Shown here: positions 1-6,037 of the stretch, piece after piece
How the letters are laid out: every line of letters begins with the position of its first letter
Numbering within the stretch: position 1 is the first letter of the stretch
IMG/VR virus record: IMGVR_UViG_3300017530_000153
Location: 1 to 20,391 of that record
DNA length: 20,391 nucleotides
From: a virus
Reading direction: 5' to 3' (one strand)
Translations under genes and position numbers: made by a program
Notes under the pieces: model-generated
Told to the model about the DNA's origin: nothing
Database searches by the model: none
Seen by the model: only the letters and a program-made list of their open reading frames with translations

Positions 1-44
1 GTATATACCAGAAAGTGGTTGGACATGGAAGGAGCACTCTATAA
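1..44 (+). CDS. 3' end of an upstream gene (partial)
   Basis: Reading frame 3 is open from the window edge and ends at a TAA (42-44). This stop overlaps by one base the ATG of the protease gene, the TAATG arrangement used at several later junctions. About 13 codons are visible, too few to identify a product. In phages with Mu-like head modules the gene before the protease is often a minicapsid or portal-type protein, but that is inference from order only. Frame 2 is also open to the edge, so a longer protease cannot be excluded. Confidence 0.45.
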   Translation, partial: IYQKVVGHGRSTL

Positions 45-1198
45 TGACTTATGTGGACCTTACTGACGTAGTTCCAGCTCCAGAGCGTCACTCTGGCTAT
101 CTTGTTGATCTCTTAGCCGACGGCGGAATCCAATTCGAGGATCACGACGGCAGCGACGCAAGCTGGGTACACGCACTCTCAATAGGCGAATTCAAACACC
201 CCCTGTGGGGAGTAATGAAGTTCACGGCAGATCGTATTCAACGGTTTGCTTCCAACGTAAACGAAAACGTGCGCGGCATTGACCTCGCTATCGACTACGG
301 TCACAACTCTGCAGATGAAGCAGCAGGGTGGGTTAGAAAGGCTAATACCAAAGAAAACGGTCTCTGGCTTTTTATCGAGTGGACGAAAAATGCTGCTCAG
401 CGGATAAGAGATAAAGAATTCCGATATTTCAGTGCCGAGTTCGTAGACGAATGGACTACAGGTGATGTGGTTCACAAGGATGTTATCCTAGGAGGTGGTT
501 TAACCAACCGGCCGTTTTTGAAAGATCTGCTCCCAGTCAATCTGTCGGAGCTGTACGAGAAAGGAAAGGATAAGTCTATGGAGTTGAAAGAACTTCTAGA
601 GACTCTGGACCTCTCTGAGGATGCTACTGAGGAGGACGCTATCGCAGCGATAGTGAAACTTCAGGAGCCAGACGAGCCTAAGGAAAAGGATCCTAAGCCG
701 GATCCTAAGGAGAAGGAGCCAGAGATGGATCCTGAGACCAAGAAGCTCGCCGAAGAGAGTCCAGTCGTAAAGGCTCTGGTAGACGAGGTGACGCAGCTGA
801 AGACAGCCCGGCGCCTTGACGAGGCCACGAGACTGACGGAGAACTGGAGCACGCGTAGTGATAAGAAGTTTGCACTTCCTCCCGCTACGACAGAGAAGCT
901 CACAGAGATCCTGATCTCAGCGTCACCAACCCTTACGGAGGGTCTCGCCGAAGTTATCGACCACATCCTAGACAACGGCCTAGTGTCGTTGAAGGAGGTT
1001 GGTACCAGCAAGCGTTCGGACAGAGGCGATACCACTGCATCGGCCGAGTTTGCTACTCGGGTTAAGAAGCTGCAGGAAGAGAACGAAGGCATAACCTTCG
1101 CGGATGCCTATTCTGAGGTGTCACGGGACGAGGACCTGTTCAAGAGGTACCGTGCCGAGACTATGTCAGGAGTTGTCACTGAGGAGGTGAACGAATAA
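44..1198 (+). CDS. Mu gpI-like prohead protease fused to scaffold
   Basis: Probable prohead maturation protease with a C-terminal scaffolding region, acting inside the assembling procapsid. Residues about 40-170 match the Mu gpI-like protease family in pattern: IDYGHN (His87), FRYFSAEF (Ser130) and a GGGLTNRPF segment (150-158). These are the likely catalytic and core positions; I assign them from family resemblance, not structure. Residues 179-384 are highly charged, with a Lys/Asp/Glu/Pro linker (about 208-235) and helical stretches typical of scaffolds. The ATG at 44 has GGAAGGAG at 27-34, nine bases upstream, which supports this start although the frame is open to the window edge. An internal ATG at 578 probably gives a separate scaffold product. 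The decoration and capsid genes follow, the usual head-gene order. Confidence 0.85.
   Translation: MTYVDLTDVVPAPERHSGYLVDLLADGGIQFEDHDGSDASWVHALSIGEFKHPLWGVMKFTADRIQRFASNVNENVRGIDLAIDYGHNSADEAAGWVRKANTKENGLWLFIEWTKNAAQRIRDKEFRYFSAEFVDEWTTGDVVHKDVILGGGLTNRPFLKDLLPVNLSELYEKGKDKSMELKELLETLDLSEDATEEDAIAAIVKLQEPDEPKEKDPKPDPKEKEPEMDPETKKLAEESPVVKALVDEVTQLKTARRLDEATRLTENWSTRSDKKFALPPATTEKLTEILISASPTLTEGLAEVIDHILDNGLVSLKEVGTSKRSDRGDTTASAEFATRVKKLQEENEGITFADAYSEVSRDEDLFKRYRAETMSGVVTEEVNE
561..570 (+). promoter_or_regulatory. Internal ribosome-binding site for the scaffold
   Basis: AAGGAAAGGA lies inside the protease gene, seven bases before the in-frame ATG at 578. It is as strong as the sites before true gene starts in this window. 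The same bases encode Lys-Gly-Lys-Asp, so a coding-only explanation is possible. Confidence 0.5.
578..1198 (+). CDS. Nested scaffold protein from internal in-frame start
   Basis: An ATG at 578 (residue 179 of the protease ORF) lies in frame and is preceded by AAGGAAAGGA at 561-570, a purine-rich ribosome-binding site seven bases away. Translation would give a 206-residue acidic, helix-rich protein without the protease domain. This matches the Mu I/Z and lambda C/Nu3 arrangement, where the scaffold is translated separately from the 3' part of the protease gene. The boundary falls just after the protease domain ends (GGGLTNRPF and a short tail), which fits. The product itself is inferred. Alternatively the scaffold could be made only as a fusion and cut free by the protease. 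Confidence 0.6.
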   Translation: MELKELLETLDLSEDATEEDAIAAIVKLQEPDEPKEKDPKPDPKEKEPEMDPETKKLAEESPVVKALVDEVTQLKTARRLDEATRLTENWSTRSDKKFALPPATTEKLTEILISASPTLTEGLAEVIDHILDNGLVSLKEVGTSKRSDRGDTTASAEFATRVKKLQEENEGITFADAYSEVSRDEDLFKRYRAETMSGVVTEEVNE

Positions 1199-1599
1199 TG
1201 GCCGCTGTAGGTGGAGTCGAAGTCATTGACTTAGGCTTTGTAGCTAACGAAGTGTTGGTCATTCACCGCTTCGTTAAGTCTGTCGCGGCTACGGCTCGAA
1301 CTGTTGACCAGTCCGACACAGCAGGCGCTGCAGCTCTCGGAGTTGCACAGCATGCTGTTAGCGCAGCGGATGCCGCAAGTGGTGCTCACGTGAACGTTCG
1401 TCTGATGGGTATTGCAGTCGTCGAAGCCGGCGCTGCTGTTACCCTTGACGACAACATTGCGTCTGACGCCTCAGGTCGAGCGGTGACAGGAGTGGCTACC
1501 GACATTCAGCTTGGCAAAGCTCTTGGAGCAGCAGCTGCAGCCGGTGATCTTTTCGCTGTAGCCCTAGCTGGGCCTGCCGCTCAGATAGTTATTCCGTAG
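1198..1599 (+). CDS. Capsid decoration (cement) protein
   Basis: A 133-residue Ala/Val/Gly-rich protein, probably a DUF2190-type capsid decoration protein that stabilises the head surface. The pattern GIAVVEAGAAVTLDDNIASD followed by GRAVTG and a run of short beta strands is characteristic of that group: a small beta-barrel with a TLDD-like turn. It starts at ATG 1198 inside the TAATG overlap with the protease stop and sits between protease/scaffold and major capsid gene, the standard place for a decoration protein. It has no signal peptide or membrane segment. Family membership is recognised by eye only. Confidence 0.7.
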   Translation: MAAVGGVEVIDLGFVANEVLVIHRFVKSVAATARTVDQSDTAGAAALGVAQHAVSAADAASGAHVNVRLMGIAVVEAGAAVTLDDNIASDASGRAVTGVATDIQLGKALGAAAAAGDLFAVALAGPAAQIVIP

Positions 1600-1615
1600 A
1601 AAGGAGGTTGACTAA

Positions 1616-2593
1616 ATGGTATATGATCCACTAGGTGGAGGCAATGTTCACATTGATCAAGTCCTCACCAATATCAGCCTCGGCTACCCGAATAACGGAC
1701 TTGTGGGACCAGTTTTGTTCCCCGAAGTTCGTGTACGTAAGCAGAGCGATCTGTATTACGAGTTCGGACGTGAGGCTTGGCTGCCAGAAGACGATGAGAG
1801 AGCTCCCGGATCTCGAACGGTCGAGATCCCAGGGCTGACGGTCTCCACAAACCCGTACTTCGCAAGAGAGTACGCACTCCAGATTCCGGTGACGGATGAG
1901 GAGAGGGAGAACGCCGATACACCTCTGTCACCTGATCGTGACGGAACTGAGCTAGTCACAAGCAAACTGATGCTCCGAAGGGAGCAGCGGATGCAGGTGC
2001 TAGTGCAGGCTACTGCTAATTACCACACCAACCACTCAGTGACGTTGGCAGGTGCTAATCAGTGGGATGTGTACGCCACATCGACACCGATCTCAGACCT
2101 TAAGACGGGACTCAGACAGGTTCACTCAGCTCTGTTCATGGAGCCGAACACCGCTGTGATCCCTTACGAGGTGATGACTCAGCTTGAAGACCACCCGGAC
2201 TTCATTGAGCGCATCAAGTACTCACAACCAGGAATCATCACTGCTGATATAATCGCTTCGGTGGTTGGTCTGCAGTCGATCATTGTTCCTGGCCTTGGGT
2301 ATGACTCATCTGGTAACCCAGGTGGGACACCGACGCTAGCTTACTTGTGGGGTAAGGATGTCGTCCTCGCGTGGGTTCCGGCCCGTGCTGGACTGAAGAC
2401 TCCTGCCTTCGCATACGAGTTCGTATGGAGGTACCCAGGAGGCCAGTCACAGGTTGTAGAGCGTTGGCGCTCCAACGAGAGGAAGTCTGACATTGTCAGA
2501 GTTTCTCGTCGATACGACCTCAGGATGATTGCGGTCGACGCGGGCACTGGCGGTACGATCGCCGGTTACGTAATTAAGGCAGCGGTGGCATAA
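1616..2593 (+). CDS. Major capsid protein
   Basis: A 325-residue protein in the major-capsid position, straight after protease/scaffold and decoration genes. It has a strong site (AAGGAGG at 1600-1606) before ATG 1616, consistent with high expression. The N-terminus (VHIDQVLTNISLGYPN) and the FPEVRV...YYEFGREAW segment resemble capsid proteins of a group common in phages with this head module. Later segments carry the long helix and beta content expected of an HK97-like fold, for example EREQRMQVL-type helical sequence around residues 115-135. No separate delta domain is obvious, in keeping with a separate scaffold. The fold is inferred; the identity rests mainly on position, length and N-terminal resemblance. 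Confidence 0.8.
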   Translation: MVYDPLGGGNVHIDQVLTNISLGYPNNGLVGPVLFPEVRVRKQSDLYYEFGREAWLPEDDERAPGSRTVEIPGLTVSTNPYFAREYALQIPVTDEERENADTPLSPDRDGTELVTSKLMLRREQRMQVLVQATANYHTNHSVTLAGANQWDVYATSTPISDLKTGLRQVHSALFMEPNTAVIPYEVMTQLEDHPDFIERIKYSQPGIITADIIASVVGLQSIIVPGLGYDSSGNPGGTPTLAYLWGKDVVLAWVPARAGLKTPAFAYEFVWRYPGGQSQVVERWRSNERKSDIVRVSRRYDLRMIAVDAGTGGTIAGYVIKAAVA

Positions 2594-2796
2594 TGGCACT
2601 TGTACTGACGACCACACTTCGAATAGGCGGTGATGTCAAAGGTGATGTCAAAGTCGTCCAGGAGGGTACGCCTTACGGTAAGCTCACCAAAAGAGAAAAG
2701 GCACTGGCGAAGGATCTTGATCTCCTTGCGCAAGCTTCTGAGTCAGTGCCTACTTTGGAGGAGGAGCTCGAGGCCGAGGATTCAGAGGAGGAGTAA
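2593..2796 (+). CDS. Small acidic head-region protein, unknown
   Basis: A 67-residue protein starting in a TAATG overlap with the capsid gene stop. The first half has short beta-type stretches with a GDVKGDVK duplication (residues 13-20). The second half is helical, and the end is strongly acidic (residues 56-67 nearly all Glu/Asp/Ser). I do not recognise a family. Small acidic proteins often sit between the capsid gene and the first head-tail connector gene, so a role in head completion or as an accessory capsid protein is possible. The 3' end also supplies GGAGGAG as the ribosome site for the next gene, whose GTG follows the TAA directly. Confidence 0.6.
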   Translation: MALVLTTTLRIGGDVKGDVKVVQEGTPYGKLTKREKALAKDLDLLAQASESVPTLEEELEAEDSEEE

Positions 2797-3255
2797 GTGC
2801 CTCTGATTGACGTCGATGACGTTCAGCCTTGGCTTGAAGTATCGAAGCTACGTCTGGATAGTGACGACAAACTACTGGAGGAACCCTTCCAGTCGGAGTT
2901 CGTTAAATCCAGACTAGCTTCGTGCGACATAGATGTTACCATCTGGGTAGACGCTGCTACTACCCCCAGCCTCATTAAGTCCATCATAGGGATGCTGGTT
3001 GCTGCTCAGCGATACAACACCTACTACTCAGAGACGGACGAGGACGCAGGAAACCCGTACGCTAACAAACTAGAGGAGCGTGGTATGCTGCTTCTCGAGG
3101 GTATCTGTGCGGGCACTATAGATTTACTAGATATCACTGACGACCCAGCCACCTCAGGCTTTGGATCGGTTCTCTTCTATCCAGACGACGATACAGGCGT
3201 ACTAGAAGAGAATAAGGAAGAGGCAGTTCGCTTCTCTATGGGTAAGGTGTTCTAA
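2797..3255 (+). CDS. Head-tail connector/adaptor protein
   Basis: A 152-residue mostly helical protein, probably the first head-tail adaptor (the gp6/gp36-type slot). The start is GTG at 2797 immediately after the preceding TAA, with GGAGGAG at 2787-2793 as ribosome site; no ATG in a suitable place competes. Residues about 50-110 show the alternating helical pattern common in such adaptors, including a LAAQRYNTYYSE-like helix and a second helix before an acidic loop. The C-terminal third is acidic. Assignment depends on its position between the capsid gene and the Mu gpG-like gene as much as on sequence. Confidence 0.55.
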   Translation: MPLIDVDDVQPWLEVSKLRLDSDDKLLEEPFQSEFVKSRLASCDIDVTIWVDAATTPSLIKSIIGMLVAAQRYNTYYSETDEDAGNPYANKLEERGMLLLEGICAGTIDLLDITDDPATSGFGSVLFYPDDDTGVLEENKEEAVRFSMGKVF

Positions 3256-3800
3256 TGGTCGCTCCAGGAGGAGTTAACATACTCATCCTTAACTCCAATG
3301 TGCTTAATCTACTCAAACGGGATTTGAGAAAGTTAGGTAGGGACTTTGCCTCTACTAACAAACTTCGCGAGCCGTTCGAAGACATACGCGATAAGGTTAT
3401 GATCCCTTCAATCGAAAAGAACTTTGAGGTCGGCGGTCGGCCTCGATGGGAGCCTCTCACCTTAGCGACCGTAGGAGGGGGTAGGGAAGCTTTTATCGCT
3501 AGCGCGGCATCTGGCGACATAGGGGGTAGAAAGCCTCTTACTAAGTCTGGCCAGATGAAAAAGGCTGCTATAGCTAAGGCGAGGTTTCAAATTCGTAATA
3601 ACGAGATGACCTATGGGAGGTGGCCTGAGAAGAGATGGTTTGGCCCTGTTCACAACCTCCCCGATCTTTCTGAAAAGGCTCAGATTCCTAACCGCCCGTT
3701 CACTCTGATTCAGCCTGAGGATAAAGAGGCTATCAAGGAGGTCATGATGGAGTGGATAGAGACAAGAGTTAGGCGACGTATAAGGCTTAGGTATGTCTGA
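3255..3800 (+). CDS. Phage virion morphogenesis (Mu gpG-like) tail-completion protein
   Basis: A 181-residue basic protein of the phage virion morphogenesis family (Mu gpG, P2 gpS type), which acts at the head-tail joint. Family-type landmarks are an N-terminal helix, IEKNFEVGGRPRWEPL (about 54-69), the PLTKSGQMKKA block (about 94-104), IPNRPFTLIQPED (about 144-156) and a basic C-terminal helix rich in Arg. The length is close to that of family members. It begins in a TAATG overlap with the upstream connector gene. Together with the gpI-like protease it shows that the head module is of Mu-like ancestry even though the tail is siphovirus-like. Confidence 0.75.
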   Translation: MVAPGGVNILILNSNVLNLLKRDLRKLGRDFASTNKLREPFEDIRDKVMIPSIEKNFEVGGRPRWEPLTLATVGGGREAFIASAASGDIGGRKPLTKSGQMKKAAIAKARFQIRNNEMTYGRWPEKRWFGPVHNLPDLSEKAQIPNRPFTLIQPEDKEAIKEVMMEWIETRVRRRIRLRYV

Positions 3801-4243
3801 TGCCACTGACAGATGCGAACTCTGTGGTCACCCAGGCGCTTGTAGATTTGCTCGTAGGGGACTGGGACACTTTAGGGGTCCCCTCCAAGAAGGATATCTA
3901 TTACGGAGACCAACCTCTGTATCCCCGGTTTCCCTCCCTCGCGGTGGAGTCGCAGCCTCAAAACCGCGAACTAAATCAGACCGGCTTACAACAGCGAATC
4001 TCATTCACAATGGCCATTATGGCGTTAACCGGAGGCTTAAAAGGTATGGAAGCGCGTCGTAAGTCGGGTGATCTATTCGCTGAGCGTGTGGTTACAAGAC
4101 TCCACACGGACCGCACTTTAGGTGGGATTGTTATTCACGGACACGCTGCAAGTGTTGAACCAGGATTTGTTACTAGAGGAGGTTCCTTACTAGTGACCCA
4201 TCTAATTACTTGGGAAGGGATTTCCAACTTTACAATGCCGTAG
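3800..4243 (+). CDS. Probable tail terminator / minor tail protein
   Basis: A 147-residue protein starting at the ATG in a TGATG overlap with the gpG-like gene. The pattern is an N-terminal helix (TQALVDLLVGDW), a PSLAVE strand, a long central helix with MEARRKSGDLFAERV, then strands near the C-terminus. This layout, and the slot between the gpG-like protein and the tail tube, fit tail-terminator or tail-completion proteins (gpU-like position). No motif decides it, so the function is inferred from order. No signal peptide or membrane segment is seen. Confidence 0.5.
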   Translation: MPLTDANSVVTQALVDLLVGDWDTLGVPSKKDIYYGDQPLYPRFPSLAVESQPQNRELNQTGLQQRISFTMAIMALTGGLKGMEARRKSGDLFAERVVTRLHTDRTLGGIVIHGHAASVEPGFVTRGGSLLVTHLITWEGISNFTMP

Positions 4244-4263
4244 GGCGTTAGCTAAGGAGAAGC

Positions 4264-4461
4264 ATGCCATTTAAGGTAAAAGTGAAAGCGGCCACTACGA
4301 GCAAGGTGTTTGTGCCAGGGCTTGGGCTGTTCGTTCCAAATGAGTGGACGGATGTATCGGATGAGGATGCAGTTCGGTTCGAATCCATTCGGGGCATAAG
4401 CCTGGAGGATTGTGGCCTGGAAGTAAAGAAGACCGCATCAAAGAGAAAGGAGAGTGAGTAA
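4264..4461 (+). CDS. Small basic protein before the tail tube, unknown
   Basis: A 65-residue protein with a clear ribosome site (AAGGAGAA) before ATG 4264. It ends in a Lys/Glu-rich tail, and its stop overlaps the tail tube start (TAATG). The N-terminal KVKVKAATTSKVFVPG and the VPNEWTDVSDEDAV segment resemble short proteins found next to tail tube genes, where a 'value, then threshold' type beta hairpin is common. I cannot name a family. Translational coupling with the tail tube gene suggests a tail role, but there is no direct evidence. Confidence 0.55.
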   Translation: MPFKVKVKAATTSKVFVPGLGLFVPNEWTDVSDEDAVRFESIRGISLEDCGLEVKKTASKRKESE

Positions 4462-5399
4462 TGCCAGCTGGAATTGGAGCTGCAGGTTCTATTGGACTAG
4501 CTTTTGAAGTTACTCCAGGTACCTACGTTGCTCCGACTAAGTTTGTACCAGTTAGATCGGAAGGTCTACGGTATATTCAGGAGATCAACTACACACGGCC
4601 GATCATAAAGACAGCCGTCGAACCAGTCTACGCTGTTAAGGGGCCAGGTCATGTAGAGGGCGATATCGTGTGGGAGGTTCTCACTGATACGTTCCCTTAC
4701 TTTTTGCATGCGGGTCGATACACAGTAGTTAAGGCTGGAGCGGCCCCGTACACCTATACCTACACACCAGCTGCTACGGCACAGGAAGCTAATAGGACGC
4801 TTTCTCTAACCGTAGTTCGCAACGGTATCGTATTTGGTTATACCGGGTGTGTTCTAGGTAGCATGTCGATAACCGTAGAAAATGGAATGCTCGTTGGCAC
4901 CATGGGTATGATGGGTCGTAACGAGGCTGTAGCGGCAGTACCAACGGAAACCTACGTTGAACTATCGCCTCTCGGTGCGGATTCTCTAACGATTGAGATT
5001 CCCACTGCGACAGCTATTACTGACGCAGGATCGTTTACCTTCGAGGTCGACGACAATGCGGAGGCTCAGTTCCGCCTAGGATCCCTAGCTGCACAGTACA
5101 TCGGCTACGGTGAGCGAGACATATCGGCAGAAGTCGAGAGGGATTTCATCGATAGGACACAGTATGATCTGTATAAGGCTCTGACTGCACAGTCAGTTCA
5201 CTTCAGATCAGAAGATCCAGCAGATGCTACCCAATACATTGACTTCCTGATTGATGCAGGAGTCATGGACACCTACGAGTCCTTCCTAGAAGGGCAAGGT
5301 GATATCATCACGGCGGCCCTCAGCTTCACTGGTAAGTACGACTTTACTAATACAAGGTCGCACGTCATCGAAGTCGGGACTAGCGAGAACATAACCTAA
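4461..5399 (+). CDS. Tail tube (major tail) protein
   Basis: A 312-residue beta-rich protein resembling the phage tail tube family found in actinobacterial and other siphoviruses. The start (GIGAAGSIGLAFEVTPGTYVAPTKFVPV) is typical of these proteins: a Gly/Ala-rich opening, 'E.TPGT...PT.F.P...', then a RPI.K strand and a KGPGHVEGDIVWEV block (about residues 55-72). Further strands follow to the C-terminus. Hexamers would stack around the tape measure to form the tail tube. There is no sheath-like gene after it and the chaperone frames follow directly, supporting a non-contractile tail. Confidence 0.8.
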   Translation: MPAGIGAAGSIGLAFEVTPGTYVAPTKFVPVRSEGLRYIQEINYTRPIIKTAVEPVYAVKGPGHVEGDIVWEVLTDTFPYFLHAGRYTVVKAGAAPYTYTYTPAATAQEANRTLSLTVVRNGIVFGYTGCVLGSMSITVENGMLVGTMGMMGRNEAVAAVPTETYVELSPLGADSLTIEIPTATAITDAGSFTFEVDDNAEAQFRLGSLAAQYIGYGERDISAEVERDFIDRTQYDLYKALTAQSVHFRSEDPADATQYIDFLIDAGVMDTYESFLEGQGDIITAALSFTGKYDFTNTRSHVIEVGTSENIT

Positions 5400-5427
5400 G
5401 CTAGCTAGATACGAAAAAGGAGATAAT

Positions 5428-5853
5428 ATGCCAAGAGCGACCACCTCTGTTGAAACAGTCCGCCACTCTCTAAAGTCGGCTCCACCGGATGGGTTTGTAG
5501 ACCTTCGTCCTATGGACTACGGCGACTTTCTTAAGCGCCGTGATATGGCTATGAAGATGGGAGTAAGGGGAGCTGGATCGAAAATTGAGAAAATTGACCT
5601 GGATATCCTTCAGGAGGAAGTAACACGCTTTGAGTTTAAAGTTTGTGTAGGAGAACACAACCTAGAGGATGCGAACGGTCGTCTTCTAGTACTAGGAGAT
5701 CCTAAGGATTTCAAGCGTCTTGACCCTAAAATAGGGCAAGAGATTTCCGATCTAATAAGTGAGATGATCCAATGGGAGGGACCTAAAAGAGACGGAGATG
5801 CTTCAGAAGGAGATAGAGCGGACGTTGATGTTCCCGAAGACGGCGAAGCCTAG
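5428..5853 (+). CDS. Tail assembly chaperone, upstream frame (G-like)
   Basis: A 141-residue protein in the tail-assembly-chaperone slot between tail tube and tape measure, with an AAGGAGAT site before ATG 5428. It is helical and charged; the last 25 residues are a low-complexity acidic tail (DGDASEGDRADVDVPEDGEA), as is usual for the zero-frame product of such genes. These chaperones bind the tape measure and recruit tube protein during assembly, and are not part of the finished virion. A second frame overlaps the 3' end and continues to the tape measure gene, which strongly suggests a G/GT frameshift pair. The sequence is too divergent to match a named family by eye. Confidence 0.7.
   Translation: MPRATTSVETVRHSLKSAPPDGFVDLRPMDYGDFLKRRDMAMKMGVRGAGSKIEKIDLDILQEEVTRFEFKVCVGEHNLEDANGRLLVLGDPKDFKRLDPKIGQEISDLISEMIQWEGPKRDGDASEGDRADVDVPEDGEA
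5768..5853 (+). other. Candidate programmed frameshift region (G to GT)
   Basis: The two chaperone frames are both open only here. The move needed is +1 (or -2), not the more usual -1. Two candidate +1 sites are visible in the upstream frame. The first is CCT-AAA-AGA (AAAA at 5785-5788), where the lysine tRNA can re-pair on AAA after slipping. The second is GTT-CCC-GAA (CCCG at 5833-5836), where a proline tRNA can slip from CCC to CCG. The second gives a fusion joining DVDVP to KTAKPSFEVL. Confidence 0.5.
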
Positions 5854-6037
5854 CTTTGAAGTCTTAAGCATTATAGAGCTGACTCAACTGTGTAAGGTGC
5901 TTAACGTTCTACCGAGAGAAGGCGGACTTTTAGATCAGGATGCTAGGACTGTACGGGGGATGCAAATGGTCCTGGTAGCAGAGACCAAACAGGCAGAGGC
6001 GGAGATGAAGAAAGCGAAGCGTGGCACTCGCAACTAG
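5798..6037 (+). CDS. Tail assembly chaperone, downstream frame (T domain of a GT-like fusion)
   Basis: This frame is open from 5768 (after a TGA at 5765-5767) to the TAG ending at 6037, overlapping the upstream chaperone frame by about 86 bases and the tape measure start by 17. It encodes a helical segment (SFEVLSIIELTQLCKVL, then a basic Lys/Glu-rich end). The first ATGs in frame are at 5798 and 5828; neither has a well-placed ribosome site (AAGGAG at 5807-5812 is 15 bases from 5828). I therefore think it is made mainly as a fusion with the upstream frame by a +1 (or -2) shift, as for lambda G/GT and relatives. The size fits a T domain. Confidence 0.6.
   Translation: MLQKEIERTLMFPKTAKPSFEVLSIIELTQLCKVLNVLPREGGLLDQDARTVRGMQMVLVAETKQAEAEMKKAKRGTRN

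Noticed and set aside
661-1092. 143-codon minus-strand open frame inside the scaffold region
   Set aside because: Low-complexity Ser/Val-rich product, mirror of the Lys/Glu-rich scaffold codons, and no ribosome site.
3793-4062. 89-codon plus-strand frame with Cys residues in the tail-terminator gene
   Set aside because: The Cys/His cluster at its start looked zinc-like, but it overlaps a better gene almost completely and begins eight bases before that gene's coupled start.
5798-6037. Independent translation of the downstream chaperone frame
   Set aside because: The in-frame ATGs have poorly spaced ribosome sites, and the position and size match a frameshift partner.
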